From NCBI GenBank assembly GCA_003168375.1, contig PMSI01000002.1, forward strand, positions 124,001 through 188,000: a stretch of DNA of 64,000 nucleotides. The letters run 5' to 3'. Source of the stretch: Vulcanimicrobiota bacterium. Lineage in GTDB: Bacteria > Vulcanimicrobiota > Vulcanimicrobiia > Vulcanimicrobiales > Vulcanimicrobiaceae. Below are positions 26,324 through 36,202 of this stretch, one piece after another. The translations under genes and the position numbers were made by a program. How positions within the stretch are numbered: position 1 is the first letter of the stretch; each line of letters opens with the position of its first letter. The notes beneath the pieces are model-generated. The model was not told the DNA's origin. It did not search any database and saw nothing but the letters and a program-made list of their open reading frames with translations.

Positions 26324-27555
26324 CTCCGGGGCCCCGTCACGTGGGCCGAAACCGGTAGCGCCTGGGCCGGCTGCCCGGGACCCGGTCGAGGCCCCATCGA
26401 GGCAGCTGTTTCCCTGTCCGATGCGTACACGGTGACGCGATCCGCCCGAGACCGCAGCGCCTCGACGAGCTTCTCGAAGGCGTCGATGTTGATGTCGGGC
26501 GCCGCGAGCACCAACTCGCGTATGATCGGCTTTCCGGCGTCGAGGCTCATCAGCTCGATCGCCTCGGCCAGGACCCGCGAACCCAGGCTGTGAGCGATGG
26601 CGTGCACCTGTTTCGCGCCGGTGTTCCCTTTCACGACCGCGAGGAAGTCGCGCAGGTTTCCGGCGCTTGCTCGAATCTGATCGAGATCGCTTCGGTACAG
26701 GTCCCACCGTTTTTTCGAGGGCCACGAAAACAAAATCATCGGTCCGTCAAATTCTGAATCCAGTTTCAACTGCGCCGCGCGTATCGCGGCTTCGTCGAAA
26801 CTCGTGTTGTATCCGTGGACGAACAGGAGAACGTCGTCGCCCGGCCTTTGTTCGAACCGACGCTTCAACTCTGCGAAGAACCCGTCCTCCTCCACACAGT
26901 CGATCGCACGGAGCACGACATGACGATTGTCGTCTTCGAACAAGGTCAGTCCGAAGAGTTGACGCGGCCGCTCGAGGTCGCCTTTGATGTGCGACGCCGG
27001 AAAACTCACCCGGCAGGTTCCGTAGGTGACCTTTGTGGTACGGTTGCGCTGAGATCCGAAGCCGTCTGTGAGCCTACCGCGACGGCGCAAGAGCCGGTTG
27101 CGGTCCGTCACGAAATGGATCGAAACCTCGCTGCTCATTCGGGCTTCCCGCGTTACGCGAAACAGGTACGAGCGACGCTCCGTTCGCTCGATGCTGGGCC
27201 GCGTCACGCTTGCCAACTCGGCTTCGTCGTAGGCGGCGAACGCCGGCCGCACGTTCGCGGAGCCCGAGATCGGCAGACTCTCCTCGTCCATCGGCGCCCA
27301 ACGAACCCTGAACTGAAAGCCGTGCTGTGACCAATCTGCCGCGCGTATGATGGACAGAATTCGATTGATCAGCTTCGGCAACGCCTCTTCGTGTGCTCGC
27401 AGCCACGCCCGGCCTGCCTCCGTGCTTTGCAACTGCTTTATGACGAGCGCCGCAAGGTCGGGGGGCTCGAAGTCGAAGTATTCCTTGACGAAGCGGATGC
27501 CCGCGAACAGCGCCGCAACGACGACATCGTTCCGTTCGGTAACGTTCTTCGGCAT
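26278..27555 (-). CDS. DUF900-type alpha/beta hydrolase, C-terminus apparently truncated
   Basis: A 425-residue protein. Residues 1-145 are a helical region of unknown role. From about 147 the sequence SIHFVTDRNRL begins a DUF900 (PF05990) esterase domain with VLLFVHGYNTSFDEA, the nucleophile elbow AIAHSLGSRVLAEAIE and the acid in LVLAAPDINIDAFE. After YASDRETAASM the expected family continuation (HG..RAG..., ending with the catalytic His in an HSYF-like motif) is absent. Instead about 40 Pro/Ala-rich residues run into the antisense of the GlcG-like gene. It may be inactive. Third gene of a cassette with a CHAP protein and a membrane protein. Confidence 0.75.
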   Translation of the reverse strand: MPKNVTERNDVVVAALFAGIRFVKEYFDFEPPDLAALVIKQLQSTEAGRAWLRAHEEALPKLINRILSIIRAADWSQHGFQFRVRWAPMDEESLPISGSANVRPAFAAYDEAELASVTRPSIERTERRSYLFRVTREARMSSEVSIHFVTDRNRLLRRRGRLTDGFGSQRNRTTKVTYGTCRVSFPASHIKGDLERPRQLFGLTLFEDDNRHVVLRAIDCVEEDGFFAELKRRFEQRPGDDVLLFVHGYNTSFDEAAIRAAQLKLDSEFDGPMILFSWPSKKRWDLYRSDLDQIRASAGNLRDFLAVVKGNTGAKQVHAIAHSLGSRVLAEAIELMSLDAGKPIIRELVLAAPDINIDAFEKLVEALRSRADRVTVYASDRETAASMGPRPGPGQPAQALPVSAHVTGPRSYLTVAAPAPQTVAS

Positions 27556-27563
27556 CGGACGTA

Positions 27564-28319
27564 TCAGGGACTGATCGGCGCCGTCCAGAGTACGTTCCAG
27601 GTGAGCGGTCCGACGACGCCATCAACGTCGAGACCCTTGTTCGCCTGGAACGACTTCACGGCGATTGCCGTCTCCGCACCGAAATCGCCATCGACCTGAA
27701 TGGTGAAGCCTCGGTCGGAGAGCCGCTGCTGTACCTGGCGGGTCGCGTTGTCGTGCGAGCCCAGGGAACAATAACCGGGGAATTGCGGTACCGTAACGCC
27801 GGCCGGCGGATCCGGCACGGCCGGCGGCGGCTGGGCCGCGACGCCGTCGTACGGCGGCCGGCAATACGCCAGGATCAGCGACGGAGCGCGTTCCTTGCGC
27901 TCGACGACATTGTTCGACGTATTGCCTTCGATCGCGATGATGCTCCCGTCCGGCAGAACGCTCTCAACCAATCCCGTGTGATCGGGGACGTTGTCGGGGT
28001 GCCAGTGGTACGTTACGATGTCGCCCGGCACCGGGCCGGCGGTAAACGCACGGCGCGCGTCTCGAAAGTTGTTCAGCAGGTACGGGACATAGGCCCAACC
28101 GCACTTCGTGGTCTGTACGACACCGGGAACCGTCAAGCTCGCCCCGCCGTCGCGGCTGAAACCGGCGTGAGCGAGTACCCACGAGACGAACATCGCGCAC
28201 CACGGTCCGTCGCCTGCGCCGTACCACACGGTGAAGAGATTGTGATTTGAATTCGGGGGCGTCTCCCCGATGCCGATCTCGACGCGAGCGGTCTTCAGGA
28301 TGTCCTCGGCCGTCGGCAC
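27564..28319 (-). CDS. CHAP-domain amidase/peptidase with peptidoglycan-binding domain
   Basis: A 251-residue protein. Residues about 1-155 form a CHAP (NlpC/P60-like) hydrolase: catalytic Cys in GDGPWCAMFVSWVLAHAGFS, His in PDHTGLVESV, and GDIVTYHWH plus IAIEGNTSNN typical of the fold. A Pro-rich linker then joins a PG_binding_1 domain (NATRQVQQRLSDRGF, DGDFGAETAIAVKSFQ). Such enzymes cut peptidoglycan crosslinks. No signal peptide is visible. GTG 28319 was chosen because GGAGGG lies eight bases upstream, inside the end of the preceding gene, with 1 bp between the genes. This implies co-expression with the membrane protein, which might act in its export. Confidence 0.85.
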   Translation of the reverse strand: MPTAEDILKTARVEIGIGETPPNSNHNLFTVWYGAGDGPWCAMFVSWVLAHAGFSRDGGASLTVPGVVQTTKCGWAYVPYLLNNFRDARRAFTAGPVPGDIVTYHWHPDNVPDHTGLVESVLPDGSIIAIEGNTSNNVVERKERAPSLILAYCRPPYDGVAAQPPPAVPDPPAGVTVPQFPGYCSLGSHDNATRQVQQRLSDRGFTIQVDGDFGAETAIAVKSFQANKGLDVDGVVGPLTWNVLWTAPISP

Positions 28320-28320
28320 G

Positions 28321-29136
28321 TCAGCTACCCTCCGTCGACTGCGAGGCCAACGACGGATCGTGTCCGAGTGCAGCCGCCTCCTCCGTGACGACGACGTCTT
28401 GCGCGGATGCCAGCTTGGACACGCTCGCAACCGTCGGCGGCGGCGTCGGCGGCGGCGGCGGCGGCGGCGGCGGCGGATTCGCGTCGGGTGCTTTCTGGCC
28501 GATCTTGTCGGTGACGGTCTTTGCGCCGAAGTAGAAGCCGGTGACGGAACTCAGCAGCGTGCCGAGCAGAATGAGCAACTGCTTCGCGAAATCCTGCGCG
28601 GCCGAATTCGGAGTGTCGCGACGGTGGAGATCGTAGACTTGAACGGTGGCTGGCGCGGCAGACTGAGATGGCGCCGGCGATGCAGCGGTTCCGCTATTGC
28701 TGGCCGCGGGATTTTGGACGGTCCGCTCGACCACGTAAATGTTCTTACGCTCGTCCGCCGACAGACTCTGGACGAACGTTTTCTGCTGCTCCACGGTCAA
28801 ACCGCTCATGAGCATGCTGCTGGAGCCTGATGACAGGTCGGCGTAGAGAAAGATCGTGAGTATCGCAAAGATGACGACGAGGCCGAGCGCGATCACCGCT
28901 CGAACCGAGCCCGGCGGCAGCGCTAGTGCTTCCCGGTTGTCCGCGAGGCCGAATGCCGCGAACGCAACGGATGTGAGCGCGAGCGCGATCAGCAACACGA
29001 GCACGCCGAACATCGCCAGGAGCGGAAGCGTAATCTCGAATTGTTCGCCGCCGGCCTTCCCTGCGAGAAATCCGCCGACGATGAGGCCGCTGAGTACGAC
29101 GGCGAGGACCAGGCCGACCCAGCCCCTTGGATTCAT
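28321..29136 (-). CDS. membrane protein with long variable loop and polyproline tail
   Basis: About 271 residues from ATG 29136 (an upstream GTG at 29172 is possible). It has three N-terminal hydrophobic helices (GWVGLVLAVVLSGLIVGGFL; LPLLAMFGVLVLLIALALTS; VRAVIALGLVVIFAILTIFL). A polar region of about 80 residues follows, then a fourth helix, LILLGTLLSSVTGFYFGAKT. The cytoplasmic or periplasmic tail has ten consecutive prolines encoded by a GGC/GCC run near 28443-28475. No named family is recognised. It heads a three-gene unit with a peptidoglycan hydrolase and a hydrolase, 115 bp after nuoD, and might anchor or export them. Confidence 0.7.
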   Translation of the reverse strand: MNPRGWVGLVLAVVLSGLIVGGFLAGKAGGEQFEITLPLLAMFGVLVLLIALALTSVAFAAFGLADNREALALPPGSVRAVIALGLVVIFAILTIFLYADLSSGSSSMLMSGLTVEQQKTFVQSLSADERKNIYVVERTVQNPAASNSGTAASPAPSQSAAPATVQVYDLHRRDTPNSAAQDFAKQLLILLGTLLSSVTGFYFGAKTVTDKIGQKAPDANPPPPPPPPPPTPPPTVASVSKLASAQDVVVTEEAAALGHDPSLASQSTEGS

Positions 29137-29251
29137 CGGAAAACTCGACGGCACAAGGCACCCCCAACGCACCGCAGGGCCTTGTTGCGGTGTCAGGCAA
29201 TGCTAGCAGGCTTCTCTTGGCAAGTCAAGTAAGCGTATCGGCAGGGCCTGC

Positions 29252-30483
<1,232 letters not shown>

Positions 30484-30487
<4 letters not shown>

Positions 30488-31101
30488 GGCGTATCGTCCT
30501 TCGTCTTTTGGCGCGCTTGCGCGATCTGCTTCTGCAGCGCCGCGGCGGTCTTTCCGGACGCGGGCGTGCCGGCCGCGACGTTCGACTTCAGCGCGAACGA
30601 GGGTCGTGGCGTGCGTTCGCGCGCCGGACCGCGCAGCGGGTAGTCCTTGCGCAGCGGATGACCCTCCCAGTCGTCCGGCATCTGGATGCGGCGCAGATCG
30701 GGGTGACCGTCGAAGCGGATTCCGTACAGGTCGAAGATCTCGCGCTCGGCCCAGTCGGCGCTCGGCCACAGATCGGTGACGGTCGGAACCGCCGCGGCGT
30801 TCTCGGCGACGCCGCACAGGACGCGCACGCGTTCCGGCGTGCCGATCTCGGCGGCGCTCGCGATGCGCACGGGCAGCTTCAAGAGGTGGTAGACGACGTC
30901 GAAGCGCGCCGGTTCGCGGCCCGGATAGTCAGCGCCGCCGATGTCGAGCAGCATCGAAAAGCCGTCGTTCTTGAGGCCTGCGAGCGTTGCGCGCAGCTCG
31001 GCCGGCGCAACCCGGACGATCCGTGCGTCGGCGATCTCGGGACGTACGGCGGTCGGGTCGAGGGCGGTCGCCCCGGCCGGTGGCGATTGTGAACTCGGCA
31101 T
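30484..31101 (-). CDS. nuoC: NADH-quinone oxidoreductase subunit C
   Basis: The 205-residue 30-kDa-type subunit. The family signature is ADWAEREIFDLYGIRFDGHPDL followed by RIQMPDDWEGHPLRKDYPL. The N-terminal part folds as a ferredoxin-like domain (FSMLLDIGGADYPG, FDVVYHLLKLP). The C-terminal 45 residues are an Ala/Lys-rich extension beyond the usual end. ATG 31101 is 17 bp after the nuoB stop. Confidence 0.95.
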
Positions 31102-31118
31102 GTGTGGTGTCTCTGTCT

Positions 31119-31601
31119 CTAGGCCCGGGCGAGGACGCCGCCGCGGCCGCCCGACTTGATCTGCTGCTGAATGAGGTTGACGGCGTAGAGCAGCCCGTCG
31201 GGCGTCGGCGGGCAGCCCGGCACGTAGACGTCGACCGGCACGATCGTATCGACGCCCTGGACGATGGCGTAGTTGTCGAACACGCCGCCGCTCGAGGCGC
31301 AGGCACCCATCGAGATCACCCACTTCGGATCGGCCATCTGGTCGTAGAGCCGTTTGACGATCGGCCCCATCTTCTTCGACACCCGGCCGGAGACGATCAT
31401 CAGGTCGGCCTGGCGCGGCGACGCGCGGAAGACCTCGGAGCCGAAGCGCGCCATGTCGTACTCCGGGGCCGTCGCGGTCATCATCTCGATCGCGCAGCAC
31501 GCCAGGCCCATCGTCAACGGCCACACGCTGGACGACTGGGCCCAGCGGGCGACCGAGTCGACCGTCGTCAGGAGAAAATCGCCGCCCGTCCCTAGCGCCA
31601 C
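31119..31601 (-). CDS. nuoB: NADH-quinone oxidoreductase subunit B
   Basis: The 160-residue subunit that holds the terminal [4Fe-4S] cluster N2. Ligands are the tandem cysteines in [10 protein letters not shown] (C35, C36), GACASSGG (C101) and PGCPPTPDG (C130). [14 protein letters not shown]-like [18 protein letters not shown] is conserved. I start at GTG 31601, which lies 10 bp inside the nuoA end; the frame is open further upstream but without homology. Shorter than many NuoB proteins at the N-terminus. Confidence 0.94.
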   Translation of the reverse strand: MALGTGGDFLLTTVDSVARWAQSSSVWPLTMGLACCAIEMMTATAPEYDMARFGSEVFRASPRQADLMIVSGRVSKKMGPIVKRLYDQMADPKWVISMGACASSGGVFDNYAIVQGVDTIVPVDVYVPGCPPTPDGLLYAVNLIQQQIKSGGRGGVLARA

Positions 31602-31945
31602 TGGAACCCGCCTCGTTTCCACACGTAGGCATATCCGACGGCGAGGACGATCACGAACATCAGCATCTCCGCCAGGCCGAAGAGGCGGAGCTGGTGCATC
31701 TGCACCGCCCACGGATAGAACGACGCCGCCTCGACGTCGAAGATCACGAAGAGCATCGCGATCAGGTAGAATCGAACGGGAAAGCGGCCGGAGACGTCGG
31801 AGGTCGGTTCAACGCCGCACTCGTACGCTTCTGACTTCACCGCATTCGGTTTCTTGCGAGCCAGGACACCCGGCAACAGGCAAAAGCCGAGGGACGCCAG
31901 GAACGCGACGGCGAGATAGATAGCGACCGGACCATAGGGAGACAC
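31592..31945 (-). CDS. nuoA: NADH-quinone oxidoreductase subunit A
   Basis: A 117-residue, three-helix Complex I membrane subunit. Diagnostic sequences are [13 protein letters not shown] (the conserved Cys loop 1) and [22 protein letters not shown] with the conserved Asp/Glu pair. The start is GTG 31945; no good Shine-Dalgarno precedes it. The divergent lipoprotein gene begins only 3 bp away, so the nuo promoter must lie inside that gene's coding region. Confidence 0.94.
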   Translation of the reverse strand: MSPYGPVAIYLAVAFLASLGFCLLPGVLARKKPNAVKSEAYECGVEPTSDVSGRFPVRFYLIAMLFVIFDVEAASFYPWAVQMHQLRLFGLAEMLMFVIVLAVGYAYVWKRGGFQWR

Positions 31946-31948
31946 GAC

Positions 31949-32320
31949 CTGAAGATATACACGAACTCAGGCCCGCGCGCCTTCGTCCTCGGTCTCTTCG
32001 CCGTGGCGGTGCTGGCAGCGTGCGGCCCCAACCCGAACGGCCTGGGGGTCACCGACATGGGATCGGTCGTCGGGACGGTGGTCGATGCCAAGAACCAGAC
32101 CCAACCGATCCAGAGCGTCACGATCCAGATCGGGATCCAGGTGCGGCGGCTTTCACCCTCCGACAACGGGCAGTTCACGATCGACAACGTCCCGACCGGG
32201 ACGCAGACGATCACGATCAGCTCGCCCGGCTACACGAGCTATTCGGCGCAGGTGATCGTCCGGAAGGGGCAGACAACCGAGCTCGGCCTGATCGGACTCG
32301 CATCGACGACGGGACTCTGA
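31949..32320 (+). CDS. lipoprotein with carboxypeptidase-regulatory-like domain
   Basis: I place the start at CTG 31949. AGGGAGA lies seven bases before it, and only this start yields a full lipoprotein signal (KIYTNSGPRAFVLGLFAVA, lipobox V-L-A-A-C); a GTG at 32003 would give a leader too short to work. CTG starts are rare, so this needs confirmation. The mature 95 residues form one beta-sandwich of the CarboxypepD_reg/PEGA type: VVGTVVDAKNQTQPIQSVTI, NGQFTIDNVPTGTQTITISSPGY. Such domains bind surface partners or stabilise envelope proteins. It overlaps regulatory space with divergent nuoA and is 7 bp from the ion-channel gene. Confidence 0.65.
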   Translation: MKIYTNSGPRAFVLGLFAVAVLAACGPNPNGLGVTDMGSVVGTVVDAKNQTQPIQSVTIQIGIQVRRLSPSDNGQFTIDNVPTGTQTITISSPGYTSYSAQVIVRKGQTTELGLIGLASTTGL

Positions 32321-32327
32321 CCAGGGC

Positions 32328-33410
32328 GTGATCGCGCTCGACCTCCTGGCCGCCCTAGCGGGCGCCGGTCTCGTCGTCTCGTCGCTCTTCGACCTCTTCC
32401 AGTCGGTCGTCGTCCCGCGTTCCGTCGCCGGGCGGTTCCGCGCCAGCACGCTGATCTCGCGCTTCGGGTGGCGGATGTGGCGCGGCGCTGCAATGCGGAT
32501 CGCCGATGCGGAGCGTCGCGAGGACACGATGGCGCTGTTCGCGCCGATGCTGATGGTGACGCTGCTCGTGTACTGGGTCTGCTCGCAGATCGTCGGTTAC
32601 GGGCTGCTGTTCTGGGCACTGCGCTCCGGCCTGCGACCCGAGCCGCATCTCGGCGGGGCGATGTACTTCGCCGGCGCCTCGCTGCTGACGATCGGCTACG
32701 GCGATATCGTGCCGCTGCACTGGTACACGCGGCTCCTGGCCCTGTTCGCCGCCGGCGGCGGCCTCGCGACGCTCGCGATCGTGACCACCTTCTTGTTCCA
32801 GACGTTCGGCGCGTTCCAGCGGCGCGAAGCGTTCGTGGTGACGATCTCGGAACGCACCGGCGCACCGCCGAGCGGCCTCGAGTTCCTGATACGGCACCTC
32901 AAACTCGGCATGATGGACGACGTCGGAGCGATCCTGCGGGAATCGCAGCAATGGATCGCCGAGGTGATGGAGACCCACCTCGCCTATCCGATCCTGACGC
33001 TCTTCAGATCGAGCCACGACGACGAGTCGTGGGTCGGAACCCTCGGCGCGCTACTCGACGCCTCGACGCTGTTGATCACGACGCTCGAGATGGACCACCG
33101 CGGCCAGGCCGAGATCACGCTGCGCATCGGCACGCATCTCGTACGCGACTTCAGCGGCTTCTTCCACCTCCCGGCCGGCGACGAGGGCGGGGTCGATTTC
33201 AACGAGTTCGCGACAGCGTACGGCGCGCTGCGCGAGCTGGGTGCGCCGCTGCGGCCGCTCGAGGACGCGTGGCCGGCGTTCGCGGAGAAGCGCGCCAAAT
33301 ACGCCGCGCCGCTCGACGCGATGGCGCGGTGGTGGCGCATCCCGCCGGCCCGCTGGATCGGCGACCGCTCGCGCGTACGCCTCCACGTCAACGTCGGCGT
33401 CCCGCACTGA
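32328..33410 (+). CDS. two-helix potassium channel family protein
   Basis: A 360-residue membrane protein. The pore loop contains the K+ selectivity filter TIGYGD (near residue 122) between helices LLVYWVCSQIVGYGLLFWAL and LLALFAAGGGLATLAIVTTF. An N-terminal hydrophobic segment (ALDLLAALAGAGLVVSSLF) adds a third helix. The 200-residue C-terminal part is helical and cytosolic; it is not an RCK/TrkA Rossmann domain as far as I can see. It probably conducts K+, gated by an unknown signal. GTG 32328 starts 7 bp after the lipoprotein stop. Confidence 0.85.
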   Translation: MIALDLLAALAGAGLVVSSLFDLFQSVVVPRSVAGRFRASTLISRFGWRMWRGAAMRIADAERREDTMALFAPMLMVTLLVYWVCSQIVGYGLLFWALRSGLRPEPHLGGAMYFAGASLLTIGYGDIVPLHWYTRLLALFAAGGGLATLAIVTTFLFQTFGAFQRREAFVVTISERTGAPPSGLEFLIRHLKLGMMDDVGAILRESQQWIAEVMETHLAYPILTLFRSSHDDESWVGTLGALLDASTLLITTLEMDHRGQAEITLRIGTHLVRDFSGFFHLPAGDEGGVDFNEFATAYGALRELGAPLRPLEDAWPAFAEKRAKYAAPLDAMARWWRIPPARWIGDRSRVRLHVNVGVPH

Positions 33411-33421
33411 GCGGGCCGGCG

Positions 33422-34162
33422 TCAGCGCCGGGCGGCTTGCGTTCGCGGGTGCGAGGCGAGGAAGCGCGTTGCGAGATCGATCGGCGTCGCGAAGCCGATC
33501 GCGCGCTCTTCTTCGAAGCGGGACTCGGCGATGCCGATCACCTCGCCGGTGGCGGCGTCGAAGACCGGGCCGCCGCTCTCGCCGGGGATGATCGCGACGT
33601 CGATCTCGAGCGCGCCCTTGCGGATGCTCGCGACGTGGCCGGTGTAGAGCGAGACCGTCGTACCGAGCCGCTCGTCCTGGAACGCGTCGGGGATCGGATA
33701 GCCCAGGACACCGATCGCGGTGCCGGGCTCGAGGTGCTCGATGCTGCCGAGTTTGGCGGCCCGCTGATTCTTCAGCGGCACGTCGACGATCGCGAGGTCC
33801 TCGGCTTCGCCGGTGGTAGCGACGACGTGCGCGGGCGCGTGCGGTCCGTCGCCGATCGTCGCGATCAGATCCTTGGCGTCGACGATCACGTGGGCATCGG
33901 TGAGGATACGCGAACCCCACGAGCCGCTCTCGACCACGACGCCGCTCCCGTACGCCTCGTCCCACTCGCCCTTTCGCTTCGGATCGTCGGACGGGATCTT
34001 CATCGTGAAAAGCACGACCGACGGATGCAGCTGCCGGAACGCTTTGACGTAGAGATCGGTCGGCTCCGCGGTGCCGTGCCCGTCGCGCGCGGCGGCACAC
34101 GCCGCGAGGACGGTTGCGGCCAGCACGGTGAGCGCGAGCGATCGCAAGTCGAGCCGTCGCAC
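33422..34162 (-). CDS. trypsin-like serine protease lipoprotein (HtrA-like core)
   Basis: A 246-residue protein with a lipoprotein signal (DLRSLALTVLAATVLAAC, lipobox V-L-A-A-C). The triad is complete: His in ILTDAHVIV, Asp in EDLAIVDVPL, Ser in IIPGESGGPVFD. There is no PDZ domain, unlike DegP. It should act in the periplasm on misfolded or specific proteins. It is 4 bp upstream-side of hflX's stop, in the same orientation, so the two may be co-transcribed. Confidence 0.87.
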   Translation of the reverse strand: MRRLDLRSLALTVLAATVLAACAAARDGHGTAEPTDLYVKAFRQLHPSVVLFTMKIPSDDPKRKGEWDEAYGSGVVVESGSWGSRILTDAHVIVDAKDLIATIGDGPHAPAHVVATTGEAEDLAIVDVPLKNQRAAKLGSIEHLEPGTAIGVLGYPIPDAFQDERLGTTVSLYTGHVASIRKGALEIDVAIIPGESGGPVFDAATGEVIGIAESRFEEERAIGFATPIDLATRFLASHPRTQAARR

Positions 34163-34166
34163 GATC

Positions 34167-35276
34167 CTACGTGGTTCGCAAACGCCCCGCGATCGCCTCG
34201 CGGAGACGGTCGATCCCCGCGCCGGTCGATGCGCTGACCTCGATCGCCTGCGGCGGGAGCGCGCCCAGTGCCGCGGGGTCGAGCTTGTCGATCTTGTTGA
34301 ACACCGCGATCACGGGTTTCTCGTCGAGCTTCAGCTCGCGCAGGATCGTCTCGACCGAGGCTTTTTGCCGCGGCCAGTCGGGATTCGAGGCGTCGCTGAC
34401 GTGCAGCAGCAGATCGGCGGCATCGAGCTCCTCGAGCGTTGCGCGAAACGCGTTGACCAGCTCTTGCGGGAGCGCGGTGATGAAGCCGACCGTATCGGCC
34501 AGGCGAACGTTGAGATCGGGCGCGACGTAGGCGCGGCGCAGCGTCGGGTCGAGCGTCGCGAACGGCTGGTCGGCGACGAACGCACCTTCGCCTTTCCCGG
34601 AGCCCGCGAGCCGGTTGAGCAGCGAGGACTTACCGACGTTCGTGTAGCCGACAAGGGCGACGAACGGGTCGCGCCCGCGGCCGGAGCGGCGCGTCTCGCG
34701 CTGCCGGCGGACGTCGTCGAGCTGGCGCTGCAGCAGCGTGACGCGCTGCTGGATCTTGCGCCGGTCGACTTCGAGCTTCGTCTCGCCGGGGCCGCGCGTC
34801 CCGACGCCGCCGCCCAGCCGCGAGAGCGCCGCACCGGCGCCGATCAAGTTCGACTGGCGGTAGCGCAGCTGCGCGAGCTCGACCTGCAACTGCCCTTCGC
34901 GCGAGCGCGCGTGCAGCGCGAAGATGTCGAGGATCAGCATCGTGCGGTCGACGATCGGCAGCGGGACGATCTTCTCGAGGTTCGAGCGCTGGCGCTGGCG
35001 CAGATCGTTGTAGACCATCAGCACGTCGGCGTTGAGTTCCTCGGCGCGCTCGGCGATCTCGCGCGCTTTTCCGCTGCCGACCAGCGTCGCAGGATCGACG
35101 TGCTGCAGCTTCTGCACGATCTCGCCGACGACGACCGCGCCGGCGGCCTTCGCGAGCGCGATGAACTCCGCGAGCTCGGGCGCGAGCGGCCGCGCCGGAT
35201 CCTGCAGGTCGACCGCGACGACGAGCGCTCGCTGCGGCGCCGCGACGGTCGGGTAAAGGCGGCGATCTTCGTTCAC
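34167..35276 (-). CDS. hflX: GTPase HflX
   Basis: A 369-residue ribosome-associated GTPase that splits stalled or hibernating ribosomes. The N-terminal HflX domain shows VGSGKAREIAERAEELNAD and the linker LGGGVGTRGPGETKLEVDRR, a family hallmark. The G domain has G1 GYTNVGKSSLLN, G3 ADTVGFI, and G4 NKID. The start is GTG 35276, overlapping the btuF-like stop as GTGA, an unusual neighbour for hflX. Confidence 0.95.
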   Translation of the reverse strand: MNEDRRLYPTVAAPQRALVVAVDLQDPARPLAPELAEFIALAKAAGAVVVGEIVQKLQHVDPATLVGSGKAREIAERAEELNADVLMVYNDLRQRQRSNLEKIVPLPIVDRTMLILDIFALHARSREGQLQVELAQLRYRQSNLIGAGAALSRLGGGVGTRGPGETKLEVDRRKIQQRVTLLQRQLDDVRRQRETRRSGRGRDPFVALVGYTNVGKSSLLNRLAGSGKGEGAFVADQPFATLDPTLRRAYVAPDLNVRLADTVGFITALPQELVNAFRATLEELDAADLLLHVSDASNPDWPRQKASVETILRELKLDEKPVIAVFNKIDKLDPAALGALPPQAIEVSASTGAGIDRLREAIAGRLRTT

Positions 35277-36121
35277 GTCGGGACTTTCTGGAGCGTCGCG
35301 ATGAGCCAGGCGAGGCCATCGTTGTAGCGTGGGCCGGGACGCTCGAGGATCGCGGCATCAGGGAGTGTGTAGACCCGGTGTTCTTTGACGGCGCGCAGCG
35401 AACTCCATGGCGGTTGGTCCAGCACGTCGCTCAGGTGGACATCGGGATCGACGACCAGCAGGTCGGGTTGGCGTGCGACGAGCGCCTCGGCGCTGTACCG
35501 GGAGTACGGTGCGTTGACGTCGCCGGCGGCGTTGCGGCCGCCCGCCATCTCGATCAGGTTCGCGATGTACGAGCCTCTGCCGACCGTGAACACCGGCGCG
35601 TTGCCCAGCACGACAAAGACCGACGGCTTGTGCGTGCGCGGCTTCACCGAGCGCTCGAGCGCGTTCGTGCGCGCGCGCAGTCGTGCGACGAGCGCATCGG
35701 CTTGCGCGCGGTGACCGGTCACCGATCCGATCTCATGCAGGTTCCGGAAGATGTCGCCATAGCTGTCGTCATGCAGCAGAATGACGGGCACTCCCGCTCG
35801 GCGCAGATCGCCCGCGAGGCGGTCCTGCGCGACGATCCCGATCGCGAGGTCGGCGTCGAGCGCGACGATTCGTTCGGCGGCGATCGAGGCGAAGGTCGCG
35901 ACGACCGGCAGCCGCTTCGCCCGCGGCGGGTAGTCGGTGAAGGACGAAACGCCGACCACCAGATCGCCGGCACCGACGGCGAACAGATCCTCGGTCATCG
36001 AGGGCACGAGCGAGACGATGCGGTGCGGCACGTCTTCGGCGCGCAGCGCGAACTGGCTCGGTGGCGGCGTGCATGAGGTGAGTACGATCAGCGCGGCGAG
36101 CGCCATGCGGCGAACGATCAC
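35273..36121 (-). CDS. btuF: BtuF/FecB-type substrate-binding lipoprotein, probably for cobalamin
   Basis: About 282 residues, PF01497 fold. It opens with a lipoprotein signal (RRMALAALIVLTSC) and the family start RIVSLVPSMTEDLFAVGAGD. GVSSFTDYPPRAKRLPVV and PDLLVVDP match the vitamin B12/siderophore-binding proteins; SFTDYP is typical of BtuF. GTG 36121 is the likely start (an ATG at 36106 is the alternative). It is divergent from the riboswitch-controlled btuBCD genes, so cobalamin is the likely ligand (inference). Its own 5' side contains no second riboswitch. Confidence 0.85.
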   Translation of the reverse strand: MIVRRMALAALIVLTSCTPPPSQFALRAEDVPHRIVSLVPSMTEDLFAVGAGDLVVGVSSFTDYPPRAKRLPVVATFASIAAERIVALDADLAIGIVAQDRLAGDLRRAGVPVILLHDDSYGDIFRNLHEIGSVTGHRAQADALVARLRARTNALERSVKPRTHKPSVFVVLGNAPVFTVGRGSYIANLIEMAGGRNAAGDVNAPYSRYSAEALVARQPDLLVVDPDVHLSDVLDQPPWSSLRAVKEHRVYTLPDAAILERPGPRYNDGLAWLIATLQKVPT

Positions 36122-36202
36122 CGCCGAGCAGTACGCCGGGCTCTCGCCGGTACCTGGCACCGAACAAGGATGCGATCCGGCACGCCCGAACACGGTCGGA
36201 GA

